Positions 17,399 through 25,830 of a DNA stretch of 33,269 nucleotides are shown one piece after another (position 1 is the stretch's first letter; each line of letters begins with the position of its first letter). Source of the stretch: a virus. The position numbers and the translations under genes were made by a program. The stretch is taken from the IMG/VR virus record IMGVR_UViG_3300028025_002126, positions 1 to 33,269 of that record. One strand, given 5' to 3'. Under the pieces are notes generated by a model, which did not search any database, had not been told where the DNA came from, and saw nothing but the letters and a program-made list of their open reading frames with translations.

Positions 17399-18661
17399 AT
17401 GGCAATACCTAATTATTACGATAGTTTATTTTCTCCAGAACAGATGTCTGATATTCGCTATCAGGGTGTCTCTCAAGGATTACTTGGTCTTGGTCAAGCC
17501 CTATCACAAGCTGGTGCACCTTCATTGATGCCACAAGGTAGCGGTTTATCTCAAGGTCTAGCTGCATTTAACCAAGGCTATCAAGGTCAGATGGATCGAG
17601 CATTGCAAGATATGCTAAAGGGTGCGCAAGTTAAGCAGATGCTAGACAAGCAAAAGCAAGATGCAGCTTTGAAGCAATTGTATGCAAGCGCAATGACTCC
17701 TCAGTATCAAACAACTCCTGCAGTAGTTCCTGAAGGTCAGACAATGCTTGATGAGATGGGTATGCCTACTTATGGCACTACTCCAGAGCAAAAGACTTTG
17801 ACTGGCTATAAGTATGATATGAAGCAGATTGTGCCTACTTTACAGGCTATGGGTAGATTTGATGAGTTAAAAGGTATTGCTGAAGCTCAGAAAGCTGTTC
17901 GTCAATCTGGCTTAATGGGGGATCAAAATGCTCCTAGCCCATTCGCTCCATATGTTTTGGCTCAAAGCCCACAAGTTAGACAGTTAGCTCAGACTTATCA
18001 AAAGGGTTTTGAACAAGGAACTATTGATGAAGAAACTGCCTATAAGCGCATTGAGTCTTTGAGCAAGATGGAAGATTCTTACTTAAGCAGAAAAGAAAAC
18101 CAAGCTGATAGACAACTTACTAGAGATATTGCTCAAGCTGAAAGAGATGCCAAGAAATTAGAGATTCCTGCAGAACAACAGAAGCAAGTTGTTGGTATCA
18201 AGAATACAGTTAATGCTATTCAAGAGTTCAGAGATGAGTTGCCAAACTTTACTAGATGGAGTGCATTAAGCCCATCTGCAAGAGCTACCATGAACACCAA
18301 GTATAGAAATATGCTTTTACAAGCTAAAGAAGCCTACAACTTGGGTGTATTGAATGGACCAGACTTGAGCATCTTGGAATCTATTGTTACTAATCCAACT
18401 TCATTCTCTGGTGCTGTTGTTGGTAAGGATGTTATTGATACACAGGCTTCAGAATTGAGCAGAATCATTCAGAATATGGGTGCTGTTTCTGTGCTAAAAG
18501 TAAAGCCTAATGATACTATTACTCCTCAAGTACCAAGAGAAAATCTACCTGCAATACCACAAAATGCTGTTAATTTATTAAGAAGCAATCCAAATTTATC
18601 ACAGTATTTTGATGAAAAATATGGCATTGGAGCTTCCAAAAAAGTGTTAGGGGAAAAATAA
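17399..18661 (+). CDS. Probable internal virion/ejection protein C (420 aa)
   Basis: The N-terminal 70 residues (MAIPNYYDSLFSPEQMSDIR, then GLLGLGQALSQAGAPSLMPQ) follow a pattern widespread in phage virion proteins: a short polar head, then Gly/Ala/Gln-rich helix. Later regions are coiled-coil rich (about 200-300, Lys/Glu/Gln) and end with a segment about NLLRSNPNLSQYFDEKYGIG. I infer a DNA-ejection or internal core protein from composition and location; no enzymatic motif is visible. It starts shortly after protein B with GAGG upstream. Confidence 0.6.
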   Translation: MAIPNYYDSLFSPEQMSDIRYQGVSQGLLGLGQALSQAGAPSLMPQGSGLSQGLAAFNQGYQGQMDRALQDMLKGAQVKQMLDKQKQDAALKQLYASAMTPQYQTTPAVVPEGQTMLDEMGMPTYGTTPEQKTLTGYKYDMKQIVPTLQAMGRFDELKGIAEAQKAVRQSGLMGDQNAPSPFAPYVLAQSPQVRQLAQTYQKGFEQGTIDEETAYKRIESLSKMEDSYLSRKENQADRQLTRDIAQAERDAKKLEIPAEQQKQVVGIKNTVNAIQEFRDELPNFTRWSALSPSARATMNTKYRNMLLQAKEAYNLGVLNGPDLSILESIVTNPTSFSGAVVGKDVIDTQASELSRIIQNMGAVSVLKVKPNDTITPQVPRENLPAIPQNAVNLLRSNPNLSQYFDEKYGIGASKKVLGEK

Positions 18662-18662
18662 T

Positions 18663-20309
18663 ATGGCTAATCCTTTTGACCAACTTGAGCAAACAGGTGC
18701 AAATCCATTTGACCAATTTGATACAAAGCCATTAACAGCAAATAGAGTTGGTGAACTATTATCTAGAGGTGCTGCTCCTGCAATTACTGGAGCAACTGCT
18801 GGTGCTGCATTAGGCGCACCTGTAGGCATGGCTGCTCCTGCTGCATTAATTGGTGGCATGGCTTTGCCTATTGGTGATGCTTTAAATAGCTTGCTTAATT
18901 TAGCTGGTACTGAAATTGATAAGGCTAGTGGTGGCAGAATATCTAGTGCTATTGAGTCTTTAACAGGATATAAACCAACTCAGCTATCTATGCCTAGTCA
19001 AACTACCTCTAGATTAATGGCTCAAGCTGGTTTAGGTGCAGAGCCTACCTCTACTGGTGAAAGAGTTATTGAAGCCGTTGGCGGTGGTGTTGCAAGCACA
19101 GGATCACAATTACCTGCTTTAACTCAATTAGCTAAAGAAGGCGCATCTGCTGTCACAAGGAATGTAGCTGCTCAGATGGCTCAAGCACCTGCTAGACAAG
19201 TTGCTGTATCTGCTCCTGCATCTGCTGCTGCTCAAGCAGTTACTGAAGCTACTGGAAGCCCTATTGCTGGCATGATTGCTGGTGCTACTACAGGCGCAGC
19301 AGGTGGTGTTAGACCAAGAAAAACAGAGGTAATTCCTACTGCAGAGCAATTGAAGGCACAGGCTACTCAGGCTTACGATAGAGCAAATAAAGCAGGTGTA
19401 GTTATCAGCCCTCAGTCTTTAAAAGATACCTATCCAACATTTACCAATGCTGTAAAAGAAGCTGGATTTGATCCTGATTTACACCCACAAGTGAATATAG
19501 TTTTAAATAGACTGGCAGAAGAAGGTCAAGCTCCTAAGACTTTGCAGGAATTAGATACTCTAAGAAGAATTGTTAGAGCGCCTACAAAGACTTTTGACAA
19601 TCCAGATCAGCAAAGAGTTGCTTATAAATTATTAGATGAATTTGATAACTATATTGCTAACTTATCAGATAAAGATTTGGCAGTTCCTAAGAAATCAGTA
19701 GACCTAGGTAAGTATGGTGTCATAGAAGTTGAAGATGCTATGTCTCCAAAAGTAGCTAGTAAAGATGCTATTAATAGCTTAAAAGAAGCAAGAAGCCTTT
19801 ATTCTAAGAGCATCAAATCAGACACCATTGCTGACTTAATGGAAAGAGCAGAGATTACTGCAGGTGCTAACTACACTCAATCAGGATTAGAAAATGCTTT
19901 AAGACAAGAATTAAAGTCATTGGCTAAAAATAAAAAGAGACTTGCTGGATTTAATCAAACTGAAAAAGATGCAATCATTGCTGCTGCTAAAGGTGGAAAC
20001 TTACAGAACTTCTTGAGATATGTTGGTAAGTTAGCTCCTACTAGTGTTATTGCTGGTGGCGGTGCAGTTGGTCTTGGCTATCTTGCTGGTGGTGCTACTG
20101 GTGCTGCTGTATTGCCTGTAATTGGTGGAGCTGGAAGATATGCAGCTACTCGCATGGGTTTACAGAATATGAAGGATATTCAAGATTTAGTTGCTCTTGG
20201 AAGAATTCCTACTGTTACTCAATCAAGAACAGGTTTAGTGCCACAAACTGCTATAAGAGGCTTGTTGTCACCACAGATTATTGAAGAAGAATTAAATCAG
20301 CTTAAATAG
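18663..20309 (+). CDS. Large ejection-type protein D (548 aa)
   Basis: The N-terminus carries the tandem motif NPFDQLEQTGANPFDQFD (3-20), a repeat seen at the start of many phage virion proteins. Gly/Ala-rich hydrophobic helices follow (PAITGATAGAALGAPVGMAA, about 38-57) and again near 465-495 (SVIAGGGAVGLGYLAGGATG), consistent with membrane-channel formation during DNA delivery. The centre is helical with many Lys/Glu residues. No lytic transglycosylase motif is visible. Last of four consecutive ejection-like genes, immediately before a second fibre gene. Confidence 0.65.
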   Translation: MANPFDQLEQTGANPFDQFDTKPLTANRVGELLSRGAAPAITGATAGAALGAPVGMAAPAALIGGMALPIGDALNSLLNLAGTEIDKASGGRISSAIESLTGYKPTQLSMPSQTTSRLMAQAGLGAEPTSTGERVIEAVGGGVASTGSQLPALTQLAKEGASAVTRNVAAQMAQAPARQVAVSAPASAAAQAVTEATGSPIAGMIAGATTGAAGGVRPRKTEVIPTAEQLKAQATQAYDRANKAGVVISPQSLKDTYPTFTNAVKEAGFDPDLHPQVNIVLNRLAEEGQAPKTLQELDTLRRIVRAPTKTFDNPDQQRVAYKLLDEFDNYIANLSDKDLAVPKKSVDLGKYGVIEVEDAMSPKVASKDAINSLKEARSLYSKSIKSDTIADLMERAEITAGANYTQSGLENALRQELKSLAKNKKRLAGFNQTEKDAIIAAAKGGNLQNFLRYVGKLAPTSVIAGGGAVGLGYLAGGATGAAVLPVIGGAGRYAATRMGLQNMKDIQDLVALGRIPTVTQSRTGLVPQTAIRGLLSPQIIEEELNQLK

Positions 20310-20317
20310 GAAGCAAA

Positions 20318-21118
20318 ATGCCAAAGACAAAGATTAGTGAATTTGATGTAGACCCATCTAACAATACTGACATTAACAGTATTAATATTGCTGAAGGTTG
20401 TGCGCCTAGCGGTATCAATAATGCTATTCGTCAGCTTATGTCAGACTTAAAAGAACAGCAGACAGGTGCATCTGGCGATAACTTTACTGTAGGTGGAAAT
20501 CTTGCAGTTACAGGGACTTCTACGCACACTGGTGCTTCCACTTTTACTGGAGCTACAACTTTTAATGGTGCTGTTGTATTTAGCTCTACAGTTACAGGTC
20601 TTGGTTTGGGTACTATGTCTACTCAGAATAAGACTGCTGTAGATATTACTGGTGGCACTATTACTGGAATAACTGATTTAGCGATTGCTGATGGTGGAAC
20701 AGGTGCTTCAACTGCTGCTAATGCTAGAACAAATCTTGGCTTAGGTTCTTTGGCTACTTTATCAGCAGTCGGTACAGCTCAAATTACAGATGCAAATATT
20801 ACACCAGCTAAACTCAATGGAGCGCAATCAGGTTCAGCTCCTATTTATGGTGTTCGTGCTTGGGGTTATTTTAATAGCACAACAATTTTAGGCTCTGGAA
20901 ATATTGCATCTATTTCTTTTAGTGGTGGTGAATACTCAGTAACCTTTACAACTGCAATGCCTAATGAAAACTATGCTATTACTGGGTCTTACGGAAGCGA
21001 TAGTGGCGATACATTTGTTCGAGCTTTTGTAATAGTTTCAAAATCATCATCAGGGTTTGTATTCCAAATTGCTGCTGGTGCAACAAGTTCAAGAATTTCA
21101 GTCATGGTGGTAGGTTAA
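20318..21118 (+). CDS. Second tail fibre/spike protein (266 aa)
   Basis: The first 45 residues (KISEFDVDPSNNTDINSINI, then GCAPSGINNAIRQLMSDLKE) are the usual N-terminal anchor of short phage fibres. Next come shaft repeats of the TFTGATTFNGAVVFSSTVTG type (about 70-100) and ITDLAIADGGTGASTAANAR (121-140), a repeat frequent in fibre genes. The C-terminal 80 residues form a beta-rich tip. It probably forms a second adhesion device besides the fibre at 11101. Preceded by AGGAAG. Confidence 0.82.
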   Translation: MPKTKISEFDVDPSNNTDINSINIAEGCAPSGINNAIRQLMSDLKEQQTGASGDNFTVGGNLAVTGTSTHTGASTFTGATTFNGAVVFSSTVTGLGLGTMSTQNKTAVDITGGTITGITDLAIADGGTGASTAANARTNLGLGSLATLSAVGTAQITDANITPAKLNGAQSGSAPIYGVRAWGYFNSTTILGSGNIASISFSGGEYSVTFTTAMPNENYAITGSYGSDSGDTFVRAFVIVSKSSSGFVFQIAAGATSSRISVMVVG

Positions 21119-21119
21119 T

Positions 21120-21275
21120 ATGGATGAGACTGCAGCAAGATTAAACTCCCATGAAGCTGTTTGTGCTGTTCGCTATGAAGGCATTAATGCTAGATTAAAG
21201 CGACTAGAGCAAATCCTTATTGGAGCTTGTGGATTCATTATTGTTATTCTTCTTGGGATTTCATTAAAGTTATGA
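21120..21275 (+). CDS. XhlA-like small membrane protein (51 aa)
   Basis: The reading frame ATG 21120 to TGA 21273-21275 encodes 51 residues: a helical head (MDETAARLNSHEAVCAVRYE), a short charged segment RLKRLEQ, and one hydrophobic helix (about 33-48) ending LKL. Amphipathic helix plus C-terminal transmembrane helix is the plan of XhlA-type phage lysis accessory proteins. It lies one base after the fibre stop and overlaps the next gene in ATGA, at the head of the lysis region. Function is inferred from plan and position. Confidence 0.7.
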   Translation: MDETAARLNSHEAVCAVRYEGINARLKRLEQILIGACGFIIVILLGISLKL

Positions 21276-21724
21276 GAGAAATACTGGTTATATGGGCTTG
21301 CTTGATTGGTTTTGCTTTTGCATACTCAGCGAAAGCTCAACCTATTGTCACAGACTCTACTAGCAAGTCGGAGACTACAGTAAAGTCTCCACCACCTTCT
21401 GCTATCTCTCCTAATATCACCACAATTAACAATAAGAACTGCTCTACTGGTGTATCTGGAGCAACTCAGACTCAGATTCTTGGTATCTCTTTTGGAGCTA
21501 CTGTTAAGGACTCTAACTGCGAGATGATTGTTAAAGCTGAGTCATTGTTTATGATGCAGATGAAAACTGCTGCTGTATCTGTGATGTGCCAAGACTCTGC
21601 TATCTGGTGGGGTATGTGGGATGCTGGTACTTATTGCCCTGTGGATGGAATGGTAGGTGTTCAAGCTAAAGATTACTGGCTTGCTAACCCTAAGATGATT
21701 CCAGACCGACCAAAGATCAAATGA
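21272..21724 (+). CDS. Exported protein with signal peptide (150 aa)
   Basis: From ATG 21272 (ATGA overlap with the preceding stop) the product has 150 residues. The first 23 are a signal peptide (ILVIWACLIGFAFAYSAKAQ with an AKA-Q cleavage-like site). The mature part has a Ser/Thr/Pro linker, then Gly-rich and cysteine-containing segments (four Cys), a hydrophobic WWGMWDAGTY motif and a Pro/Lys tail. I do not recognise the family. Position among lysis genes suggests a periplasmic role, such as a spanin substitute or envelope protein, which is not proven. The stop overlaps the next gene (ATGA). Confidence 0.65.
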   Translation: MREILVIWACLIGFAFAYSAKAQPIVTDSTSKSETTVKSPPPSAISPNITTINNKNCSTGVSGATQTQILGISFGATVKDSNCEMIVKAESLFMMQMKTAAVSVMCQDSAIWWGMWDAGTYCPVDGMVGVQAKDYWLANPKMIPDRPKIK

Positions 21725-22995
21725 AGTGGCTGCTGTCACTAATTGTCGGTACTTGTTTATATTTACCGACATTAAGTTACACACAAGTCATTCAACATCA
21801 AATATCGGATGATGGATATGTCAGAGTTCCACTCCAGTTTGCTTTTCCTTACTACGGTAGGGTCTTTACTGAATCTTATATGTTCAGCAATGGTGTTGTT
21901 GGCTTCCTCAATCCGACAAATAGTTGGTGTTGTTCAGGATTTGACTTAAGAACTAACAATGGCACTCCATTTAGCTTTGCCATCATGCCTTTGCAGACTG
22001 ATCTTCTTAACTACTCAGGTCGGTTCTTAACTGAAGGAACACCACAATATCAGCGATATGTCTGGGAAAATATCTCAGAGTTTGGAGTCCCACAGAATCT
22101 AAATACCTTTGGTGTAGAGATTAGACCTAATGGTCATATCGGTATGCACTATGAAAAGGTGAATATCAGCCCTAATAGACCTGTCACTATCGGCAGAACT
22201 GGGGATGTCGGAGAGTTCCACCAGTATTATCATGGAGCAGGATACTCTACAAATACACCTTTCAGCTATATAACAGAGACTACTGGTGATCCTTGTCTGC
22301 TTAATCCTTTACACAATTCTAGCTGTTTAGGATACCAAGAAGCCTATCTAGCTCAACAATGCGGTATATCGCAGTTGTATAGCGCACAATGTCCTTATTA
22401 TCAAGAAGCATACTTAGAACAGCAATGCAGTATTAATGAACTCTTTAATATAAGTTGTCCTAATTATGCACAGGCTTATTTTGCAGAACAATGCAGACTA
22501 AATCCTTTGTATGACAGAACCTGTAGCGGATATGCTCAAGCCTATGCTTTAGCCAATGTCATTGCTCCTAGCGCACCTGTAGTCATTGCAAGCGAGCCAC
22601 AGGTAGTCGCAGATCCTATAGTAAACCAAGCTATCGCAACTCCTTCTCCTACAAGCCAAACCAGTCCTACTAGTGTTATCGCTCGACAAACTGCTTCTAG
22701 TCAGGCAACTAGTCAGCTAACTAGTCAGACCGAGAAGAAAGAGGAGAAAAAAGAAGAAAAGAAGGAAGATAGGAAAGAACACCCAAAAACACACCCAAAA
22801 GCACCCATTAAAGCACCAGAAGTAGGAACTGTAGATAGACCAATTCCTCAATCACCTCAGATTGTGGATTTGTTGTACCTACAGATTGTCAAGAAACCTA
22901 TACAGGACAATGGCAAGGCTTTTTACTTCTTAACAAAAAACAGTCAAATTAAGCATGAGGAAATGGTAGATGGACAATATAGAAAAAGAGATTAG
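21721..22995 (+). CDS. Secreted protein with NIDO-like head and Cys repeats (424 aa)
   Basis: Residues 1-20 form a signal peptide (MKWLLSLIVGTCLYLPTLSY). Residues 28-185 are beta-rich; DDGYVRVPLQFAFPYYGRVF and FSNGVVGFLNP recall nidogen-like (NIDO) extracellular domains. Residues 192-279 are four 22-residue repeats, each C-x9-C-x2-Y-x3-AY. A Ser/Thr/Gln linker and a charged Lys/Glu stretch (KKEEKKEEKKEDRKEHPK) follow, then a C-terminal segment ending VDGQYRKRD. Such proteins occur, to my recollection, in uncultured freshwater phages and have no assigned function. The last 26 bases overlap the next gene. Confidence 0.75.
   Translation: MKWLLSLIVGTCLYLPTLSYTQVIQHQISDDGYVRVPLQFAFPYYGRVFTESYMFSNGVVGFLNPTNSWCCSGFDLRTNNGTPFSFAIMPLQTDLLNYSGRFLTEGTPQYQRYVWENISEFGVPQNLNTFGVEIRPNGHIGMHYEKVNISPNRPVTIGRTGDVGEFHQYYHGAGYSTNTPFSYITETTGDPCLLNPLHNSSCLGYQEAYLAQQCGISQLYSAQCPYYQEAYLEQQCSINELFNISCPNYAQAYFAEQCRLNPLYDRTCSGYAQAYALANVIAPSAPVVIASEPQVVADPIVNQAIATPSPTSQTSPTSVIARQTASSQATSQLTSQTEKKEEKKEEKKEDRKEHPKTHPKAPIKAPEVGTVDRPIPQSPQIVDLLYLQIVKKPIQDNGKAFYFLTKNSQIKHEEMVDGQYRKRD
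22294..22557 (+). repeat. Four 66-bp Cys-repeat units
   Basis: Residues 192-213, 214-235, 236-257 and 258-279 of the secreted protein are four units of exactly 22 residues. Each starts with Cys, has a second Cys at position 11, Tyr at 14 and AY at 17-18, and all but the last end in Gln. Cysteine spacing is constant (C-x9-C), which suggests one disulfide or metal site per unit in the periplasm. Confidence 0.85.
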
Positions 22996-23389
22996 TGTTG
23001 CTGGCTTTAGTTTTAAACTAACTAATAAGCTAATGGTGATGATTATCACTATCGCACCTGTGGTCGGTGGAGCTTTCTGGGGTGCTTTTGAGTTCTATAA
23101 CGACTATATGAGTATGCGCTCTGCCATTAAAAACTATGTCAGTCCTGACTTTACCGAGTATGACAAGAAGCTGGCATTGATGGAAGAATCCACAGCCAAG
23201 GTCAATGACTACACCAGAGACATCAAGAATGATATTAAGAATGATGTCCGCAGACTTGAGAAGGTAGTTGAACAGGTCGAAAGAGATGGCAAGCAACTGT
23301 CTAGAGAAGTAGACAAAGATTTAAGAGAGATGCGAAAAGAAGTAGATAACAAGATTAAGCGAGCCTTAGATAACCCATTAGCAAACTAG
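22970..23389 (+). CDS. Membrane-anchored coiled-coil protein (139 aa)
   Basis: An N-terminal segment (1-20) is followed by one transmembrane helix (about 21-43, LMVMIITIAPVVGGAFWGAF) and a long Lys/Glu/Asp-rich coiled coil (about 65-135, for example KNDIKNDVRRLEKVVEQVER). This single-helix plus coiled-coil plan is shared by inner-membrane spanins and some holin-associated proteins. No partner lipoprotein with a lipobox is visible, so spanin identity is unproven. The start lies inside the end of the preceding gene, and the holin follows in 8 bases. Confidence 0.65.
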   Translation: MDNIEKEISVAGFSFKLTNKLMVMIITIAPVVGGAFWGAFEFYNDYMSMRSAIKNYVSPDFTEYDKKLALMEESTAKVNDYTRDIKNDIKNDVRRLEKVVEQVERDGKQLSREVDKDLREMRKEVDNKIKRALDNPLAN

Positions 23390-23397
23390 GAGTAAGT

Positions 23398-23901
23398 ATG
23401 TTTTCATTGATTTCAACAATAGGCGGTTTATTAGTATCAGGACTGCCAAGCCTATTAGGATTCTTTCAAGATAAGTCTGACAAGAAGCATGAGTTAGAAC
23501 TAGCTCAGATGCAGACTGACAGAGAGTTACAGATGATGGAAAAAGGCTTCTTAGCCCAAGCCAAAGTCGAAGAAATCCGCACAGATCAAGTAATGATGCA
23601 GACTGATGCAGAGATGACCAAGGCTGCTTATGCGCATGATGCTAAAGTTCTTGAGAAAGCTGCTCCTTGGGCTTCTACCTTTGTAGCCACAGTTAGACCT
23701 GTAGTGACCTATTTGTTTGTTGCAGAGCTATTCCTTATCAATATCGGTATTGGCTGGTATATATTCACTCATGGAACTTTGATTACAAATATTGATGACT
23801 TCCTCAAAGCTACAGACATGATTTTTAGCGAAGATGAGATGGCTATGCTTGGTGCTATTATTGGATACTGGTTCGGATCTAGAGGCTGGTCTAAGAAATG
23901 A
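23398..23901 (+). CDS. Holin, GTA_holin_3TM-like
   Basis: The 167-residue product has a hydrophobic N-terminal helix (about 6-23), a charged Gln/Met/Glu/Lys helix (26-70), a central transmembrane segment (VRPVVTYLFVAELFLINIGI, about 101-120) and a C-terminal hydrophobic helix with the signature IGYWFGSRGWSKK. This organisation and C-terminus match the 3-TM holin family of gene transfer agents and many phages. It would form lesions that release the lysozyme. It lies directly before the lysozyme, with a 4-base overlap (ATGA). Confidence 0.85.
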   Translation: MFSLISTIGGLLVSGLPSLLGFFQDKSDKKHELELAQMQTDRELQMMEKGFLAQAKVEEIRTDQVMMQTDAEMTKAAYAHDAKVLEKAAPWASTFVATVRPVVTYLFVAELFLINIGIGWYIFTHGTLITNIDDFLKATDMIFSEDEMAMLGAIIGYWFGSRGWSKK

Positions 23902-24377
23902 AAATAAGTGATAAATGCTTAAAAATGATTAAGCATCACGAAGGGGTCAGGACTAAGCCATATCAATGTCCTGCTCTACTTTGGACTGTGGGTGTCGGTC
24001 ATGTCATTGATCCTAACCATGCCAGAGTGCCTATTGCTGATAGAAAGTCTTTGCCTATCCCTAGCGGATGGGACAGGACTTTATCAATGGATGAGGTAGA
24101 TGATATTCTCCAAAAAGACCTAGCTCGCTTTGTGGCTGGGGTTCTTAGGTTATGCCCAGAGACAGTTAATAACCAAAATCATCTAGATGCTTTAGTATCA
24201 TTCTCATTCAATGTCGGTTTAGGGAATCTACAGAAATCTCAGGTTCGCATGAAATACAACCGAGGTGATTTCGATGGTGCTATGGATGAGCTTTTGACAT
24301 GGAATAAAGCTGGTGGTAAAGTCCTCAAGGGATTAGATAACCGAAGAAAAGATGAGAAAGCCTTATTTTTGTCATAA
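23898..24377 (+). CDS. Endolysin, GH24 lysozyme (E-C-T variant)
   Basis: This 159-residue T4-type lysozyme cuts the glycan strands of peptidoglycan. The catalytic segment HHEGVRTKPYQCPALLWTVG has Glu15, Cys24 and Thr30 with spacing E-8-C-5-T. In T4 the middle residue is Asp; Cys at this site is a known natural variant in GH24 endolysins. DALVSFSFNVGLGNLQKS (about 98-115) and LDNRRKDEKALFLS follow the family. No signal peptide is visible, so release depends on the preceding holin. Confidence 0.93.
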   Translation: MKISDKCLKMIKHHEGVRTKPYQCPALLWTVGVGHVIDPNHARVPIADRKSLPIPSGWDRTLSMDEVDDILQKDLARFVAGVLRLCPETVNNQNHLDALVSFSFNVGLGNLQKSQVRMKYNRGDFDGAMDELLTWNKAGGKVLKGLDNRRKDEKALFLS

Positions 24378-24397
24378 TTAACTAGGATACTAGGCAG

Positions 24398-24739
24398 ATG
24401 AAATTAGTAACTCCACAAACTGTTCAAGCAGTATATGAGATGTTGATTTGTCTGCCACCTTTTAATCGGTGGAATCTACCACCATCTAAACAAGTGGGAT
24501 TTGAAGTCCATAAAGATCCTACCTGCTTGGGTGAATACGAGCCAGAACCCCATGTCATCAGAATCTCTGAGGCTAAGAATGGGCATCTGGATACTGTTGT
24601 AAAAACCGTAGCCCATGAAATTATCCATATGAGGCTATACCTAAAGGGTAGCAAGAACTGGGACAAGCATGACAACCAGTTCAATGAGCTATCGCATAAG
24701 ATTGCTATTACTTTAGGATTTGACCCCAAGGAACTGTAA
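24398..24739 (+). CDS. SprT-like zinc metallopeptidase
   Basis: This short 113-residue protein contains the zinc-binding motif HEIIH (73-77) in VVKTVAHEIIHMRL, preceded by HVIRISEAKN and followed by a second His-containing helix (WDKHDNQFNELSHKI). This is the SprT/Wss1-like minimal protease fold that many phages encode; a role in protein processing or DNA-protein crosslink cleavage is family-level inference. No zinc ribbon is seen. It lies 20 bases after the lysozyme, and its stop overlaps the next start. Confidence 0.82.
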   Translation: MKLVTPQTVQAVYEMLICLPPFNRWNLPPSKQVGFEVHKDPTCLGEYEPEPHVIRISEAKNGHLDTVVKTVAHEIIHMRLYLKGSKNWDKHDNQFNELSHKIAITLGFDPKEL

Positions 24740-25755
24740 TGACTAAAGAATCGTGTAATCAAGTAGAGTTTATAAGATTATTTAAAGAATTAGGTTCTCC
24801 CCAAGCTGTTGCTGATTATCTCAATATACAAGTTAGAAGTGTGTATCGAAGAAGAAAAGATTTAGCTGCAAAAGGTATTTTGCTAGAGACTACTAATCAA
24901 ATGGGCAATACAGTCAAATATGACAAAGAGACTTTGCAGATAAAAGTTAAAGAAAGAATCCAACAAGCCCATCACAATGTCCGCAGAGGCATTGCAATGG
25001 AAAAGGGCAGAGTCATTGTCTTTAGTGATGCCCATATTATTCCTGATTACAACACTACTGCTTCAAGAGCTTTACTAGAGTGCATCAAAGAGTTCAAGCC
25101 AGAGGTTATTGTTTGTAATGGTGATGCCTTTGATGGTCAAAGACTAAGCAGATTCCCAAGAGTGGGATTTGACCAAACATTCACAGTTAAGCAAGAGCTA
25201 GATGCTTGTGTTGAATATCTGACTGAAGTTGAGAAAGCATCAACATTCAAGTCTAATCTTATTTGGACTCTTGGCAACCATGATATGCGCTTTGAGTCTA
25301 TGCTTGCTAATAGCTCGGCTCATAACTACGAGGGCATTAAAGGATTTACTCTTAAAGACCACTTCCCATTGTGGCAGTCTTGTTGGTCATACTGGATCAA
25401 TGACAATACACAGATTAAACACAGACATAAGGGCGGTTATAATGCTGGTCGAGCCAATGTCCAAGCAAGCTCTGTGCATACTGTTACAGGTCACACCCAT
25501 GTCTTAACTGTTCATCCATTCACTACCTTAAACCCAGCATTTACTATGGGAACTATTTATGGTGTGCAAACAGGCTGTTTAGCCAATCCTTATGGTCAGC
25601 AGTTTAGCTATATGGAAGATTCAGCCAGAGATCATAGAAGCGGTTTTGCCATGCTTACCTATGAAAGAGGACAACTTCTACCACCTGAGTTAATTCAAGT
25701 CTGGGATGAGGGTGCTGGTGAAGTTACTTTCCGAGGGAAAATCTGGACTGTTTAA
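24739..25755 (+). CDS. Metallophosphoesterase with N-terminal HTH
   Basis: This 338-residue protein has a helix-turn-helix at 8-45 (SPQAVADYLNIQVRSVYRRR). From about 90 a calcineurin-like phosphoesterase carries the metal ligands SDAH (96-99), GDAFDG (128-133), GNHD (179-182) and GHTH (251-254). The complete set suggests an active phosphatase or nuclease acting on DNA or nucleotides. The HTH could recruit it to DNA. It is the last rightward gene before the strand switch. HTH fusions of this type occur in phages; the substrate is unknown. Confidence 0.87.
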   Translation: MTKESCNQVEFIRLFKELGSPQAVADYLNIQVRSVYRRRKDLAAKGILLETTNQMGNTVKYDKETLQIKVKERIQQAHHNVRRGIAMEKGRVIVFSDAHIIPDYNTTASRALLECIKEFKPEVIVCNGDAFDGQRLSRFPRVGFDQTFTVKQELDACVEYLTEVEKASTFKSNLIWTLGNHDMRFESMLANSSAHNYEGIKGFTLKDHFPLWQSCWSYWINDNTQIKHRHKGGYNAGRANVQASSVHTVTGHTHVLTVHPFTTLNPAFTMGTIYGVQTGCLANPYGQQFSYMEDSARDHRSGFAMLTYERGQLLPPELIQVWDEGAGEVTFRGKIWTV

Positions 25756-25816
25756 CTTTATAGTCATGCAGAATAACTTTATAGTTGTGTAAATCCTCTA
25801 ACGGACTAGGTGATTT
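25753..25816 (+). other. Convergent junction: direct repeat and hairpin
   Basis: TAACTTTATAGT occurs twice (25753-25764 and 25774-25785), 21 bp apart, about two helical turns; read on the minus strand each contains TATAAA. A 26-nt hairpin follows at 25791-25816: AAATC pairs with GATTT and TCTA with TAGG-side bases around loop ACGGAC, with one mismatch. No T-run follows on either strand, so terminator function is uncertain. It lies between the ends of the rightward late and leftward early units. Confidence 0.45.
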
Positions 25817-25830
25817 GCATGAAACTTTAG

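Noticed and set aside
22970-23389. Definite assignment as i-spanin with an embedded o-spanin
   Set aside because: I find no lipobox-containing second frame in the region; only the membrane and coiled-coil plan is visible.
24424-24762. 112-codon minus-strand frame opposite the SprT-like gene
   Set aside because: The plus strand has the HEIIH zinc motif and gene overlaps; the minus product is random-looking.
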